From: Bryobacteraceae bacterium
GTDB taxonomy: Bacteria; Acidobacteriota; Terriglobia; Bryobacterales; Bryobacteraceae
NCBI GenBank assembly: GCA_026129905.1
Contig: JAHCHE010000009.1
Span: 124,001-188,000, forward strand
DNA length: 64,000 nt
Reading direction: 5' to 3'
Shown here: positions 25,143-35,307 of the stretch, piece after piece
How positions within the stretch are numbered: position 1 is the first letter of the stretch
Layout of the letters: each line of letters opens with the position of its first letter
Position numbers and translations under genes: made by a program
Notes under the pieces: generated by a model
What the model was told of the DNA's origin: nothing
What the model saw: only the letters and a program-made list of their open reading frames with translations
The model's database searches: none

Positions 25143-26561
25143 TCAGTACCGCCGGACTTTCGGAGCCGAGAGCTCCTCGATATTCACCAGGCCGGAGGGA
25201 TAGTCGCCGGTGTAGCAGGCGTAGCAGTGGCTCACCTGGTCGTCGTCGTCCACCGCTTTCCGCAGCGCCGACATCGACAGGTAGCCGAGCGAGTCCGCTT
25301 CCACGAACTTCTTGATCTCTTCCACGCTGTAATTGGCGCCGATCAGTTCGCGCTTCCTCGGCGTGTCGACCCCGTAGTAGCAGGGCGAGACGGTCGGCGG
25401 GCACGAGATGCGCAGGTGTACTTCCCGCGCGCCCGCGCTGCGCACCATGCGGACGATCTTCCGGCTGGTGGTGCCGCGCACGATCGAGTCGTCCACCAGC
25501 ACGACGCGCTTGCCTTCCAGCAGCGGCCGTACGGGATTCAGCTTCAGCTTGACGCCGAAGTCGCGGATGGCCTGGCTGGGCTCGATGAACGTCCGCCCGA
25601 CGTAGTGATTGCGGATGAGGCCCATGCGGTACGGGATGCCTGCTTCGTCGGCGAAGCCGATGGCCGCCGACACGCCGGAATCCGGTACCGGCACCACGAC
25701 ATCGGCGTCGGCGGGATGCTCCAGCGCCAGCAGCCGCCCCATCATCTCGCGTGAAAGCTGCACCGACCGGCCGAACACTGTCGAGTCGGGCCGCGAGAAA
25801 TAGACGTGCTCGAAGACGCAGTGCGCCGGCTCCCGCGGTACGGTGTACCGCTGCCGCGTGATGCCGTCGGCGTCCACGATGACCATTTCTCCCGGCTCGA
25901 CGTCGTTCATGTACACGGCGCCGATCAGGTCGAAGGCGCACGTCTCGGAGGCGAAGCAGTAGCACTTCCTGCCGCCGGAAAGCTCCATCAACCCCATCGC
26001 CATCGGGCGGAATCCGTGCGGGTCCCGCGCCACGATCATCCGGTCGCGCGCCAGCAGGACCAGCGAGAAGGCGCCCTCGAGTTGCAGCAGCGCCTCCCGC
26101 AACGCGGCCGCCAGGTTGCGCTCTCGCGAGTGCGCCATCAGGTGCAGGATCACTTCCGTGTCGCTGGTGGCCTGGAAAATGGACCCGTCGCGCTCCAGGT
26201 CCCGCCGGATCTCCGCCGCGTTCGTGATGTTGCCGTTGTGCGCCACCGCCAGCGGCCCCTTGTTGCACATCACGTACAGCGGCTGCGCGTTCTCCAGCAC
26301 CGTATCGCCGGCGGTGGAGTACCGCGTGTGCCCGATCGCCATGTAGCCGTTCAGCCGCCCTACCACTTCCGGCGTGAAGATGTCCGCCACCAGGCCCATG
26401 CTTTTGTGGCAGGAGATGCTCCTGCCGTCGGAGGTCGCGATGCCGGCGCTTTCCTGTCCCCGGTGCTGCAACGCGTGCAGGCCAAGGTACGCCAGGTTGG
26501 ACGCTTCCGGATAGCCGTGAATCCCGACCACGCCGCATTCTTCACGGAATTTGTCGAACAT
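25143..26561 (-). CDS. purF: amidophosphoribosyltransferase PurF
   Basis: 472 residues from the ATG at 26561. It starts MFDKFREECGVVGIHGYPEA, so a short propeptide would be removed to expose the catalytic Cys9. The glutaminase domain continues with LQHRGQESAGI and IGHTRYSTAGD. The phosphoribosyltransferase domain has the PRPP loop VVLVDDSIVRGTTSRK. Cysteines in REPAHCVFEH, SCPPTVSPCYYG and SHCYACY fit the [4Fe-4S]-containing Bacillus-type enzyme. It makes 5-phosphoribosylamine, the first step of de novo purine synthesis. It follows purL closely (41 bases) in the same direction. Confidence 0.96.
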   Translation of the reverse strand: MFDKFREECGVVGIHGYPEASNLAYLGLHALQHRGQESAGIATSDGRSISCHKSMGLVADIFTPEVVGRLNGYMAIGHTRYSTAGDTVLENAQPLYVMCNKGPLAVAHNGNITNAAEIRRDLERDGSIFQATSDTEVILHLMAHSRERNLAAALREALLQLEGAFSLVLLARDRMIVARDPHGFRPMAMGLMELSGGRKCYCFASETCAFDLIGAVYMNDVEPGEMVIVDADGITRQRYTVPREPAHCVFEHVYFSRPDSTVFGRSVQLSREMMGRLLALEHPADADVVVPVPDSGVSAAIGFADEAGIPYRMGLIRNHYVGRTFIEPSQAIRDFGVKLKLNPVRPLLEGKRVVLVDDSIVRGTTSRKIVRMVRSAGAREVHLRISCPPTVSPCYYGVDTPRKRELIGANYSVEEIKKFVEADSLGYLSMSALRKAVDDDDQVSHCYACYTGDYPSGLVNIEELSAPKVRRY

Positions 26562-26602
26562 GGTACCCGTTCCTCCTCCGACCTCTGCCGGCGCGCTTCC
26601 GT

Positions 26603-28852
26603 TTACATGGCGCCGCTGCCGGCCCCGCCCGGCCCCAGTTCTCCCAGCCGGGACGGCAACGCATTCTCCCACAGGGCGCGGAGTTCTTCGACCTTCAGAT
26701 GAACCACCCGCACGCCACGATTCTCGATTTCAAGCCAATCGGGCGACGTCCACCCGATCAACGGCGCCTCCACGTCCAGTTCGGCGGCCATCCGCCGTAC
26801 GGCTTCCGGATCGGCGGTCGAAACCAGGACCCGCGAAGGACCCTCGTGGAATAGCAGATACTCCTTCCGCAGTCCGGAATCGAGCTGAATCCGGGCGCCG
26901 ATGCCGGCTGCGCCAAAGGAGCATTCCGCCAGCGCCACCGCCAGTCCGCCGCCGCCCAGGTCATGCGCCGAGGCCGCCAGTCCCGACCCGACGACGCGCC
27001 TCGTGAATTCCTGCACGCGGGCCTCCAGATCCATGTCCAGCGCCGGCGGAAGTCCCCATAAATCCTTCAGCGCCACTTTGGCGTACTGCGTGCCTCCGAA
27101 TCGGCGCGGCTCGCAGTCGCCCAGGCCCCCAAGCAGCAGGATCGCCAGTCCGGCCCGCGGAAACTCCACCGGAACCGGCCCCGCTGTCCCGAGCAGGCCC
27201 ACGATTCCCATCACCGGCGACGGCCGTATCGGCTCGCCGAGCGTTTCGTTGTAAAGGCTTACGTTGCCTCCCGTGATCGGCGTTCCGAAATGGCGGCAGG
27301 CCTCGCTCATCCCTTCGATCGATTCGACGATCTGCGCCATGATTTCAGGCCGTTCCGGGTTGCCGTAGTTCAGGTTGTTGGTGGCCGCCACCGGCGTCGC
27401 GCCCACGGTCGAAAGGTTCCGGCAGCACTCGGCCACGATGAGCTTCGCGCCCTCCCGCGGATCGAGATAGCAGTACCGCTCGTTGCCATCCAGCGCCATT
27501 GCGACGGACGTCTCGGTCCCCTTGATCCGGACAATGGCGGCGTCGGCCCCCGGCCCGAGGGTGGTGTTCGTGCGCACCATGTAGTCGTACTGCTCCCAGA
27601 TCCAGCGCTGGGAGCACAGGTCGCCCGAGGTGAGCAGCGCCACAAGGTCGGCGCCGGGATCCGCGCTCTCGAACGTGGGACCGTCCATCGGCGCCGCCCG
27701 GTACGGCGCCGTGTAGGGCCGGTCGTAGATGGGCGCCTCGTCGGCCAGCGCGCGGTTCGGAATCCTGGCGACCGTTTCGCCGTGATCCTTTACGTGCAGC
27801 AGTCCGTCGCCCGTCACCACGCCGACCGTCACCGCGTCCAGTCCCCACTTGCGGAAGACCCGGACCACTTCGTCCTCCCGGCCCTTCTCCGCCACCAGCA
27901 ACATCCGCTCCTGCGATTCCGAAAGCATGATCTCGTACGGCGTCATGCCCGTCTCGCGTTGCGGAACGTGCTGGAGATCGATCTCGATGCCCGTGCCCGC
28001 CCGGCTGCCCATCTCGCACGTCGAACAGGTAAGCCCGGCGGCGCCCATGTCCTGAATGCCGACGATGGCGCCGGTCTTCATCGCCTCCAGGCACGCCTCC
28101 AGCAGCAGCTTCTCCAGAAACGGATCGCCCACCTGCACGTTGGGCCGCTTCTGCTTGGATTCCTCCGTGAACTCGGTCGAGGCCATCGAAGCCCCGTGGA
28201 TGCCGTCCTTGCCGGTCTTGGCGCCGACGTAGATCACCGGATTGCCGACCCCGGAGGCCCGGGCATAGAAGACCTCATCGTGGCGGAACACGCCGAGCGC
28301 GAAGACGTTCACCAGCGGGTTGCCGTTGTAGCACTCGTCAAAAACCGTTTCCCCGCCGATCGTCGGAACCCCGAAGCAGTTCCCGTAATGCGCGATCCCG
28401 CTGACCACCCCTTCCAGAATGCGCCGGTTCCTCGCGCCCGCTTGGGGGTCGTCCAGCGGTCCGAATCGAAGCGCGTCCATCACCGCGATCGGCCGCGCGC
28501 CCATCGTGAAAATGTCCCTCAGGATGCCGCCGACTCCCGTCGCCGCGCCCTGAAACGGTTCGATGAAACTCGGGTGGTTGTGCGATTCGATCTTGAACGC
28601 GATCGCCCAACCGTCGCCGATGTCGATGATACCCGCGTTTTCCCCGGGTCCCTGCAGGATCCGCGGACCCTGGGTCGGCAGCTTCTTCAGGTGGCGCCGG
28701 GTGCTCTTGTACGAGCAGTGCTCGCTCCACATCACGCTGAAGATGCCCAGTTCGGTATAGGTGGGCTCGCGCCCCAGCAACTCCAGGATTCGCTCGTATT
28801 CCGCCGGCGTAAGCTGGTGCGCTTGAACGACGTCCGGCGTGATCGCGCTCAT
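26603..28852 (-). CDS. purL: phosphoribosylformylglycinamidine synthase subunit PurL
   Basis: 749 residues from the ATG at 28852, the size of the 'small' PurL that works with separate PurQ and PurS. It begins [20 protein letters not shown], with the early motif [12 protein letters not shown] and the ATP-binding [20 protein letters not shown] followed by GVGGILRDI. The last part has [15 protein letters not shown]. It converts FGAR to FGAM using ammonia delivered by PurQ. The ATG overlaps the purQ stop (ATGA), so translation is coupled. Confidence 0.96.
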   Translation of the reverse strand: MSAITPDVVQAHQLTPAEYERILELLGREPTYTELGIFSVMWSEHCSYKSTRRHLKKLPTQGPRILQGPGENAGIIDIGDGWAIAFKIESHNHPSFIEPFQGAATGVGGILRDIFTMGARPIAVMDALRFGPLDDPQAGARNRRILEGVVSGIAHYGNCFGVPTIGGETVFDECYNGNPLVNVFALGVFRHDEVFYARASGVGNPVIYVGAKTGKDGIHGASMASTEFTEESKQKRPNVQVGDPFLEKLLLEACLEAMKTGAIVGIQDMGAAGLTCSTCEMGSRAGTGIEIDLQHVPQRETGMTPYEIMLSESQERMLLVAEKGREDEVVRVFRKWGLDAVTVGVVTGDGLLHVKDHGETVARIPNRALADEAPIYDRPYTAPYRAAPMDGPTFESADPGADLVALLTSGDLCSQRWIWEQYDYMVRTNTTLGPGADAAIVRIKGTETSVAMALDGNERYCYLDPREGAKLIVAECCRNLSTVGATPVAATNNLNYGNPERPEIMAQIVESIEGMSEACRHFGTPITGGNVSLYNETLGEPIRPSPVMGIVGLLGTAGPVPVEFPRAGLAILLLGGLGDCEPRRFGGTQYAKVALKDLWGLPPALDMDLEARVQEFTRRVVGSGLAASAHDLGGGGLAVALAECSFGAAGIGARIQLDSGLRKEYLLFHEGPSRVLVSTADPEAVRRMAAELDVEAPLIGWTSPDWLEIENRGVRVVHLKVEELRALWENALPSRLGELGPGGAGSGAM

Positions 28853-29520
28853 CTGCGTTCCGCCAGCGCCCCCACCATCGACTCGAACACCACCAGGCCG
28901 TCGCTCGACCCCATCAGCGGGTCCGTCGCGCGCTCCGGGTGCGGCATCATGCCGAGCACGTTCCGCCTGGCGTCGAGGATTCCCGCTATGGCGCGCTGCG
29001 AGCCATTGGCATTGTCCAGGTACCGGAAGGCCACGCGGTCTTCGGCCTCGAGTTCGTCCAGCGTGCGCTCGTCCGCCACATAGCAGCCCTCGCCATGCGC
29101 GATCGGGAGCCGCAGCACCTGCCCCTTCACCGCGGCGTTGGTGAAGGACGAATCGGTCGTCTCCACCGCCACCGGAAGCTCCCGGCAGATGAACTTCAGG
29201 TTGCGGTTGCGGATCAGCGCGCCCGGCAGCAGGCCGCACTCGGTCAGAATCTGAAAGCCGTTGCAGATACCCGCCACCAGTCCGCCCGCGGCGGCGAAAT
29301 CTTTCACCGCGCTCATTACGGGCGAAAACTTCGCGATCGCGCCGCACCGTAGATAATCGCCGTACGAGAAGCCGCCGGGGAGAATCACCGCGTCGAGATC
29401 GCTGAGTCGCGTCTCCCGATGCCAGACGAACTCAGCCTTGTGACCAAGGTTATGGCTGATGGAGTACCAAGCGTCGTGATCGCAGTTGCTTCCTGGGAAC
29501 ACTACCACGCCGAACTTCAT
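28849..29520 (-). CDS. purQ: phosphoribosylformylglycinamidine synthase glutaminase subunit PurQ
   Basis: 223 residues. It begins [20 protein letters not shown], and the class I glutaminase nucleophile elbow is [20 protein letters not shown], with the Cys at about residue 87. The His/Glu pair is in [11 protein letters not shown] near the C-terminus. PurQ releases ammonia from glutamine for PurL. It is first in purQ-purL-purF. A purS gene, usually just upstream of purQ, is not found here. Confidence 0.95.
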   Translation of the reverse strand: MKFGVVVFPGSNCDHDAWYSISHNLGHKAEFVWHRETRLSDLDAVILPGGFSYGDYLRCGAIAKFSPVMSAVKDFAAAGGLVAGICNGFQILTECGLLPGALIRNRNLKFICRELPVAVETTDSSFTNAAVKGQVLRLPIAHGEGCYVADERTLDELEAEDRVAFRYLDNANGSQRAIAGILDARRNVLGMMPHPERATDPLMGSSDGLVVFESMVGALAERR

Positions 29521-29586
29521 GGAGGAAACCTCAGTGTAGCAGAATCGAAGCTGCTGAACGGGACCGAATTCGCTGAATACCGCGCC

Positions 29587-29829
29587 TTAGCCGACCGCGC
29601 CGGCCACCTTTTTGGTCCTCGGCTTTCGAGCCTGTTTCCGGCCATGAGCGGGCATCTGCCGCTCGATGCTCTTCAGGTTGGGGATCACGATGGAAGACAC
29701 GAACTTTCGCTCGCCGTGGTCGTCGAACTTGATCACGACATAGCTGTCATCGCACGAAAGCACCGTGCCGCATCCGAACTTGGGATGCTCGACCTGCGCG
29801 TTGTTGGGAAATGCTGCTTTGCCAGCCAT
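29587..29829 (-). CDS. small Tudor/SH3-like domain protein
   Basis: 80 residues. The central part, VEHPKFGCGTVLSCDDSYVV then IKFDDHGERKFVSS, resembles the C-terminal Tudor-like module of UvrD/PcrA helicases and stand-alone DUF3553-type proteins. The tail after residue 60 is very basic (GRKQARKPRTKKVAG), suiting contact with nucleic acid or RNA polymerase. It lies in the position where purS is often found but shows no PurS features. Function is unknown. Confidence 0.65.
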   Translation of the reverse strand: MAGKAAFPNNAQVEHPKFGCGTVLSCDDSYVVIKFDDHGERKFVSSIVIPNLKSIERQMPAHGRKQARKPRTKKVAGAVG

Positions 29830-29964
29830 GCGGTATAATGCCTCAGTCCTCTATTTAAGTCTAACAAATCTAACCAAATATGTCGAGTTCGCTGGCGGCT
29901 GCCGCTAACATCAACGGAAACGTATGTTTGCGCCGCGCCGTCTAAGTATGCCGGTGAGGAGAAC

Positions 29965-32900
29965 ATGCGTAGGTTAGTCCTGTCGTTGCTATTGTTGGTC
30001 GGCAGCGCGTACGGCGCCAGCCGCTTGGACCGGTTCGTCCTTTTTCTCGACGATCCGCCGCTTGCCGCGACCGCCGAGACGGGGAAGGAAGGCGCCCGCC
30101 TTGCCGCCGGGGACCGGCGCCAACGGATCGAGGCGTCGCACGGAATTCTGAAACAGGCGCTGGCTCAGCGCAAGATCCAAGTCATCGGGGAATCGCGCAC
30201 CCTGCTCAACGCGGTCTACGTTTTCGCCCCGGGAATGACCGAAGGCGACCTCCGCGGCCTGCCCGGCGTGGTGCGCGTCCAGCGGTCGCGCCCGCTACGC
30301 CGCCAGATGAATCGCGCCCTCGACCTGGTGAACGCCCGCAACGCCTGGACCCAGGTGGGCGGCGCCGCCAACGCCGGCGCGGGCGTCCGCATCGCCGTCC
30401 TCGACACCGGCATCGACCAGCGGCACCCTTCGTTTCAGGATTCCTCTCTCAGCGTCCCGGCCGGATTTCCCAAGTGCGCCGGTTCGGACTGCGCCTACAC
30501 CAACAACAAGGTGATCGCCGCCCGCAGCTATGTCAACTTGCTGGTGCTTCCGGAGAATCCGCAGTTCTCGCGTCCCGACGACCTTTCGCCCCGCGACCGC
30601 GTCGGACACGGCACCGCCGCCGCCATGATCGCGGCCGGCGTTTCCACTCCCGCGCCCGTAGCCGCTATTTCGGGCGTTGCGCCGAAAGCCTTCCTCGGCA
30701 ATTACAAGGTCTTCGGCTCCCCCGGCGTGAACGACGTCACCTTTGACGACGTCGTCGTCATGGCGCTGGAAGACGCGCTCGCCGACCAGATGCACATCGC
30801 CGTCCTGGCGCTGGGATTCCCAGCCGAATGGGGGCCCAACGACCGCGGCGCCGTTTGCGACCAAACCGGCACGAATCCCTGCGATCCCTGGGCCTACGCT
30901 GTCGAGAACGCGGCCCGCGCCGGCCTGACCGTCGTGGTGTCCGCGGGTAATGACGCCGACCTGGCGCTCCGCTATCCGGCGCTGAACTCGATACACTCGC
31001 CGGGAACCGCGCCCTCGGCGATCACCGTGGGCGCTACGACCAACTCGCACATCTTCTTTTCCTCTCTCCAGGTGACTGGCTCCGCAGTACCGAATGACCT
31101 CCGCCGCATACCCGCTCTGTTCGGAGACGGACCCAGGCCCGGCTCTCCGTTGACGGCGCCGCTGCGTGAGGTGGCAGCCCGGGAGCCGAACGGTCTCGCC
31201 TGCGCCCCGCTTGGCGCCGGTACCCTCACCGGCGCCATCGCGCTGATCGAGCGCGGCGAGTGCTCGTTCGCCATCAAGATCAATAACGCCCAGAACGCCG
31301 GCGCCGTGGCGGCCGTCATTATGCAGCACGCCGACTCCGACTTCCTTTTCCAGGTGACCGGACTCAAGAATACCGGCATCCCGGCGGTCATGATCGGCGG
31401 AACCGACGCGCAGGCGCTGCTCTCGTTCATCCGCTCCAACGCCGACCGCCCGGGGACGCTCGACCCGCAACTGGACGAGTTCAATGCCGAGGCGGATACG
31501 GTCGCCTTCTTCAGCTCCCGTGGACCTGCTATCGGCGAAAACCACATCAAGCCTGAACTCGCGGCCGTCGGCACGGATCTTTACGTTGCGACGCAGTCGT
31601 ACGACCCCAACGGCGAGATGTGGGATCCGGGCGGGTTTACGTCAACGACAGCCAATGGGACCAGTTTTGCCGCCGCGATGGTGGCAGGCGGCGCCGCCTT
31701 GGTGAAACAGGCGTTCCCCGCCTACGGTCCGGCCCAGCTCAAGTCGGCCGTCGTGAACACGGCTGCCGGAAATTTGGACGACTTCGATGAGGACTTCAAC
31801 CGGATCCGCGCGGGCGTTACCGCGGTGGGCGCCGGCAAGCTGAACGCCGCCGACGCCGTTCGCGCCGTGATCACGGTGGAACCAGCCACGCTCTCGTTCG
31901 GCGTTCTGGGGAGCGGCGCCCTGCCGTCGCGGGCTTTGGCGCTGCGGAATGGAAGCTCCGCTCAGGTCAACCTGACGCTGCAGGTTCAGCCGGCGGACGC
32001 GAGAATCACCCTCAGCAGTACGTCCGTTTCCGTGGGCGCCGGCGCTACGCAGCAGGTTACGGTCAGCGTTAACCAACTGCCTTCGGCCGGCAGTTACGAA
32101 GGGTTTATCGTCATCGCGGGCGGACCCGTGACGCTCCGCGTGCCGTACCTGTACCTCCGCGGCGATGGCGTTCCCTACAACGTGGCGCCCATCAGCGGCT
32201 TCGATTGGGTCGGCAATGTCGGCCAGAGGCTGCCGGGCGATCTGCTGTTCAAGATCACCGACCGCTTCGGCGTTCCGGTCCCCGGCGCGCCCATTCAGTT
32301 CCAGCCGGCAAGCCAGGTCATCGAAGCGGTGGAGCGCACCGACGATCTTGGCATCGCCTACGCCGCCGTCACCGTTGGCCCGAATCCCGGCGAACAGCTA
32401 TTTACCGCCGATACCGTGCAGGCGCCGAATCTCGGGATCGATTTCTTCGGCCGCGCGCGCCTTCTTCCGGCCATCACCCAGAACGGGGTGGTCAATGCCG
32501 GCAGCGGCCAGGTGGGACAGGGACTGGCGCCAGGATCCTACGTCTCGATTTTCGGCCGCAATCTCAGCGAGTCGCTCCGCGTATTCACCACGACGTACCT
32601 GCCGATTGCGCTCGCCGGTGTCAGCGTCAGCTTCGACGTGCCGGAGCGGCTGATCAGCGCGCCCGGCCGGATCCACTTCGTCAGCGAGGGACAGATCAAC
32701 GTCCAGATCCCGTGGGAACTCCAGGGATTCAATAGCGCGCGGATGAAGGTTTCGCTCGGGCCAACCACGGAGAGCAACCTCTACTCGGTACCTCTGCACA
32801 ACCATTCGCCGGCGTTCTTCGAGATCGGCGACCTGGGTGGCTCCGGCCGCCAGGTGATCGCCGCGCGCGACGAAGCGAACCAGGTCATCAGCTCGACCAA

Positions 32901-33198
32901 TCCCGTGCCTCGCGGGCGCGTGGCGCAACTGTTCGCCAACGGCTTGGGCCCGGTGGACAATCCGCCCCCAAGCGGCGAGCCGGCTCCCGCAACCACGCTG
33001 GTCTACACGCAGCAGCAACCCACGGTGACCGTCGGCGGCGCGAACGCGACGGTGATCTTCAGCGGTCTGACCCCGCAGAGCATCGGCCTCTACCAGGTCA
33101 ACATCATCGTGCCCGAAGGCCTTCAGCCGGGCATGCGCGAAGTGGTGATCACCATCGGCGGCGTAAGCTCGAAGGCGGCCATCCTCTACATCGGATAG
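29965..33198 (+). CDS. secreted subtilisin-like (S8) protease with PA insert and Solibacter C-terminal domain
   Basis: 1077 residues. A signal peptide (MRRLVLSLLLLVGSAYGAS) is followed by an inhibitor-like pro-domain (about 20-115). The S8 catalytic triad is Asp147 in AVLDTGID, His215 in VGHGTAAAM and Ser567 in NGTSFAAAMVAGG. A PA domain is inserted between His and Ser (about residues 375-495, with GECSFAIKINNAQNAGA). After the protease come Ig-like segments (about 640-830). The last 230 residues, from VVNAGSGQVGQGLAPGSYVS to the end, match the TIGR03437-type domain common in Solibacter secreted proteins. It probably acts outside the cell as a nutrient or matrix protease. It stands alone, with a leader of about 125 bases. 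Confidence 0.93.
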   Translation: MRRLVLSLLLLVGSAYGASRLDRFVLFLDDPPLAATAETGKEGARLAAGDRRQRIEASHGILKQALAQRKIQVIGESRTLLNAVYVFAPGMTEGDLRGLPGVVRVQRSRPLRRQMNRALDLVNARNAWTQVGGAANAGAGVRIAVLDTGIDQRHPSFQDSSLSVPAGFPKCAGSDCAYTNNKVIAARSYVNLLVLPENPQFSRPDDLSPRDRVGHGTAAAMIAAGVSTPAPVAAISGVAPKAFLGNYKVFGSPGVNDVTFDDVVVMALEDALADQMHIAVLALGFPAEWGPNDRGAVCDQTGTNPCDPWAYAVENAARAGLTVVVSAGNDADLALRYPALNSIHSPGTAPSAITVGATTNSHIFFSSLQVTGSAVPNDLRRIPALFGDGPRPGSPLTAPLREVAAREPNGLACAPLGAGTLTGAIALIERGECSFAIKINNAQNAGAVAAVIMQHADSDFLFQVTGLKNTGIPAVMIGGTDAQALLSFIRSNADRPGTLDPQLDEFNAEADTVAFFSSRGPAIGENHIKPELAAVGTDLYVATQSYDPNGEMWDPGGFTSTTANGTSFAAAMVAGGAALVKQAFPAYGPAQLKSAVVNTAAGNLDDFDEDFNRIRAGVTAVGAGKLNAADAVRAVITVEPATLSFGVLGSGALPSRALALRNGSSAQVNLTLQVQPADARITLSSTSVSVGAGATQQVTVSVNQLPSAGSYEGFIVIAGGPVTLRVPYLYLRGDGVPYNVAPISGFDWVGNVGQRLPGDLLFKITDRFGVPVPGAPIQFQPASQVIEAVERTDDLGIAYAAVTVGPNPGEQLFTADTVQAPNLGIDFFGRARLLPAITQNGVVNAGSGQVGQGLAPGSYVSIFGRNLSESLRVFTTTYLPIALAGVSVSFDVPERLISAPGRIHFVSEGQINVQIPWELQGFNSARMKVSLGPTTESNLYSVPLHNHSPAFFEIGDLGGSGRQVIAARDEANQVISSTNPVPRGRVAQLFANGLGPVDNPPPSGEPAPATTLVYTQQQPTVTVGGANATVIFSGLTPQSIGLYQVNIIVPEGLQPGMREVVITIGGVSSKAAILYIG

Positions 33199-33217
33199 CG
33201 GCCCAGCCGCGATGCCT

Positions 33218-33223
33218 TATAAT
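33218..33223 (+). promoter_or_regulatory. candidate -10 box for greA
   Basis: A perfect TATAAT lies 27 bases upstream of the greA start, inside the short gap after the protease gene. No convincing -35 hexamer is visible at 16-18 bases spacing, so this is only half of a promoter. Between it and the ATG lies GGAGC followed by a T-run. Confidence 0.35.
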
Positions 33224-33249
33224 GAGCCACGGGAGCTTTTTTTCCGGGG

Positions 33250-33717
33250 ATGGACGAGATTAAAAAGAAACTCGAGGAGGAAATCGCGGCGCTCGAGTAC
33301 GAACTGCGCAACGAGCTTCCCAAAGAGATTCTCCGGGCCCGCGCCCATGGCGACCTGAGCGAGAACGCCGAGTATCACGCCGCCAAGGAACGCCAGCGCC
33401 TGGTGGACGCCCGCCTCGGCCAACTCCAGGCGCGTCTCCGGGAGTTCTCCATGGTCGATGTGTCGAAGATCCCGCGCGACCGCGTCGGGCTCGGCTCGAC
33501 GGTCGTCGTTTTCGACGTGGGGAAAGACGAGGAAATCACCTACAAGCTGGTTACCAGCGAGGAAGCGAACGTGGCCAACGGCATGATCTCCACGTCGTCG
33601 CCGATCGGCAAGGGTCTGCTCGGCAAAGTCGTCGGCGACACCGCGAAGATTCAGAGTCCGGGCGGCCTTCGAGAGTTGGAGATCCTCAAGTTGACCACGA
33701 TCCACGAATCGGGCTAA
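33250..33717 (+). CDS. greA: transcription elongation factor GreA
   Basis: 155 residues, normal length. The N-terminal half is the antiparallel coiled coil, carrying the acidic tip region LSENAEYHAAKERQ at about residues 36-49. The C-terminal FKBP-like domain includes the sequence ISTSSPIGKGLLGKVVGDTA. GreA enters the RNA polymerase secondary channel and stimulates cleavage of backtracked transcripts. A TATAAT upstream suggests its own promoter. The stop is followed 26 bases later by the phosphatidyltransferase gene. Confidence 0.95.
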   Translation: MDEIKKKLEEEIAALEYELRNELPKEILRARAHGDLSENAEYHAAKERQRLVDARLGQLQARLREFSMVDVSKIPRDRVGLGSTVVVFDVGKDEEITYKLVTSEEANVANGMISTSSPIGKGLLGKVVGDTAKIQSPGGLRELEILKLTTIHESG

Positions 33718-33743
33718 CCTTGGGGCCGTAGTCGGTTGTTGCG

Positions 33744-34382
33744 ATGACACTCACCAGCGCTATTGGCGCCGCTTGCGACAGAGTCGTGGTCCTGATCGTC
33801 CGCGGCCTCGCCCTCGCCCGCATTCATCCCAACGTCCTCACGCTGATCGGGCTGCTGATCAACATCGGCGCGGCCGTTCTCCTCGCGGCCGGTCGGTTCC
33901 GCGCGGCAGGATTCGTGATCATCGGCGCGGCCATCTTCGACATGGTGGACGGCCGGGTCGCCCGAAGCACCAACCGCGTCACCCGCTTCGGCGGGTTCTT
34001 CGATTCCGTACTGGATCGCTACTCCGACCTCGGGCTGCTGATGGGCCTGCTGGTCTACTACGCTTCCATCAACCGATTCTTCTATATCGTGCTCACCGCC
34101 ATCGTCATGACCGCGTGCGTGATGGTCAGCTACACCCGCGCCCGCGCGGAGAACGTGGTCCCGCGCTGCAAGGTCGGCTTCATGGAGCGCCCTGAGCGGA
34201 TTGTCCTGTTTATCATCGGCGCCCTGTTCGACCGCATGGCCCCCGTGCTGTGGGTGATCGCCGTGCTCGGCAACCTCACGGTCGCGCACCGCATGTTCTA
34301 CACCTGGCAGGAAACCCGCCGGCTGGAAGACGCCCAACTCCGCGGCGGCTACGTCCGCGACGCCTCCCGGATCCCCGGATAG
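33744..34382 (+). CDS. CDP-alcohol phosphatidyltransferase family membrane protein
   Basis: 212 residues with about six membrane segments. The family signature is complete: DMVDGRVAR followed by GGFFDSVLD, giving all Asp residues that bind the metal pair and CDP (D-x2-D-G-x2-A-R-x8-G-x3-D-x3-D). It transfers a phosphatidyl group from CDP-diacylglycerol to an alcohol, such as glycerol phosphate or inositol phosphate; the acceptor cannot be read from sequence. It is convergent with acpS, only two bases away. Confidence 0.9.
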   Translation: MTLTSAIGAACDRVVVLIVRGLALARIHPNVLTLIGLLINIGAAVLLAAGRFRAAGFVIIGAAIFDMVDGRVARSTNRVTRFGGFFDSVLDRYSDLGLLMGLLVYYASINRFFYIVLTAIVMTACVMVSYTRARAENVVPRCKVGFMERPERIVLFIIGALFDRMAPVLWVIAVLGNLTVAHRMFYTWQETRRLEDAQLRGGYVRDASRIPG

Positions 34383-34384
34383 TT

Positions 34385-34765
34385 TTAGCCTTCGAGCGCC
34401 ACGAACGCCATGGCCGTTGCCTTCGTGTGCGTCAGCGACAGCGCCACCGATCGGACGCCGATCTCCGCCGCGATCTCTGCCGCCCGGCCATGGAACCGCA
34501 GCGTCGGCTTTCCCGTAGGGAGGTTCGCCACCTCGAAGTCCCTCCACCGCACGCCTCGTCTCCAGCCCGTTCCGATCGCTTTCATGCCCGCCTCCTTGGC
34601 CGCGAACCGCGCGGCGTACCGCTCGAACCGGGTGGCCTTTCTCCGCTCCACGTAGGCGATCTCGAGCGGCGTGAAGATCCGCTGGATGAAACGTTCCCCC
34701 CGCCGCTCGATCGCGCTCCGGATGCGATCGACTTCGGCGATGTCGATGCCCGTTCCCACGATCAC
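34385..34765 (-). CDS. acpS: holo-[acyl-carrier-protein] synthase AcpS
   Basis: 126 residues from a GTG at 34765 that overlaps the nikR stop (GTGA). It begins [14 protein letters not shown], with the metal-binding Asp, and has [12 protein letters not shown] with the second metal-binding Glu. The end [13 protein letters not shown] is also typical. AcpS transfers the 4'-phosphopantetheine arm from CoA to acyl carrier protein. Coupling to a metal-responsive regulator is unusual, since acpS is generally a housekeeping gene. Confidence 0.93.
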   Translation of the reverse strand: MIVGTGIDIAEVDRIRSAIERRGERFIQRIFTPLEIAYVERRKATRFERYAARFAAKEAGMKAIGTGWRRGVRWRDFEVANLPTGKPTLRFHGRAAEIAAEIGVRSVALSLTHTKATAMAFVALEG

Positions 34766-35178
34766 AGGTCGGACCCGCTGGAAGTGATCGTCAGCCGTCC
34801 GTGCTTGACGCCCTTCGTGCTGATCAGCGTATCGGCGATCCGCTTCACCGCCGCCGCCTTGCCGCGAACCACCAGCACCTCCAGGCAATTGTCGTGATCG
34901 AGATGGACGTGGAGCGTCGACAGGATGTAGGGATGGAAATCGTGCTGGATGTCGGTCAGCTTCTCGCTCAGCAGCCGCACGTGATGGTCGTAGACCAGCG
35001 TCACCGTCCCCACCACCGCAGCGTTCGGCGATTCCCAGGTTTCCTCCACCAGCTCCTCACGGATGAGATCGCGAAACGCTTCGGACCGGTTGGCGTATCC
35101 CCGTTTGCCGATCAGCTTATCGAACTTCTCCAGCAGGTCCGAATCGATGGCGACCCCGATGCGGCTTAGTTCGCTCAT
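34762..35178 (-). CDS. nikR: nickel-responsive transcriptional regulator NikR
   Basis: 138 residues. The N-terminal ribbon-helix-helix part reads [20 protein letters not shown] and is followed by an ACT-like metal domain. The nickel ligands are complete and correctly spaced: His79, His90, His92 and Cys98 in QHD...[10 protein letters not shown], matching His76/His87/His89/Cys95 of E. coli NikR. It should repress metal-uptake genes when nickel is bound. It starts a two-gene unit with acpS and faces away from the Nramp-related gene. No clear palindromic operator was found in the gap. Confidence 0.93.
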   Translation of the reverse strand: MSELSRIGVAIDSDLLEKFDKLIGKRGYANRSEAFRDLIREELVEETWESPNAAVVGTVTLVYDHHVRLLSEKLTDIQHDFHPYILSTLHVHLDHDNCLEVLVVRGKAAAVKRIADTLISTKGVKHGRLTITSSGSDL

Positions 35179-35307
35179 CTGTACTGCCAGCGTAGCCGAG
35201 CCGGCGCGTCGGCGGCAAGAGCCGGTTTTCCGGCGCGGCCGCGCGCACGATTCGGGTCCACGGCGCCCGTCAAGTGCGATACTGCATGTACTACAGGATT
35301 GAACAGG

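Noticed and set aside
29587-29829. PurS
   Set aside because: Size and position fit, but the sequence is Tudor-like with a basic tail and has no PurS pattern.
29834-29839. TATAAT as promoter of the S8 protease gene
   Set aside because: No -35 element at a suitable distance, and the start codon is about 125 bases away; not strong enough to list.
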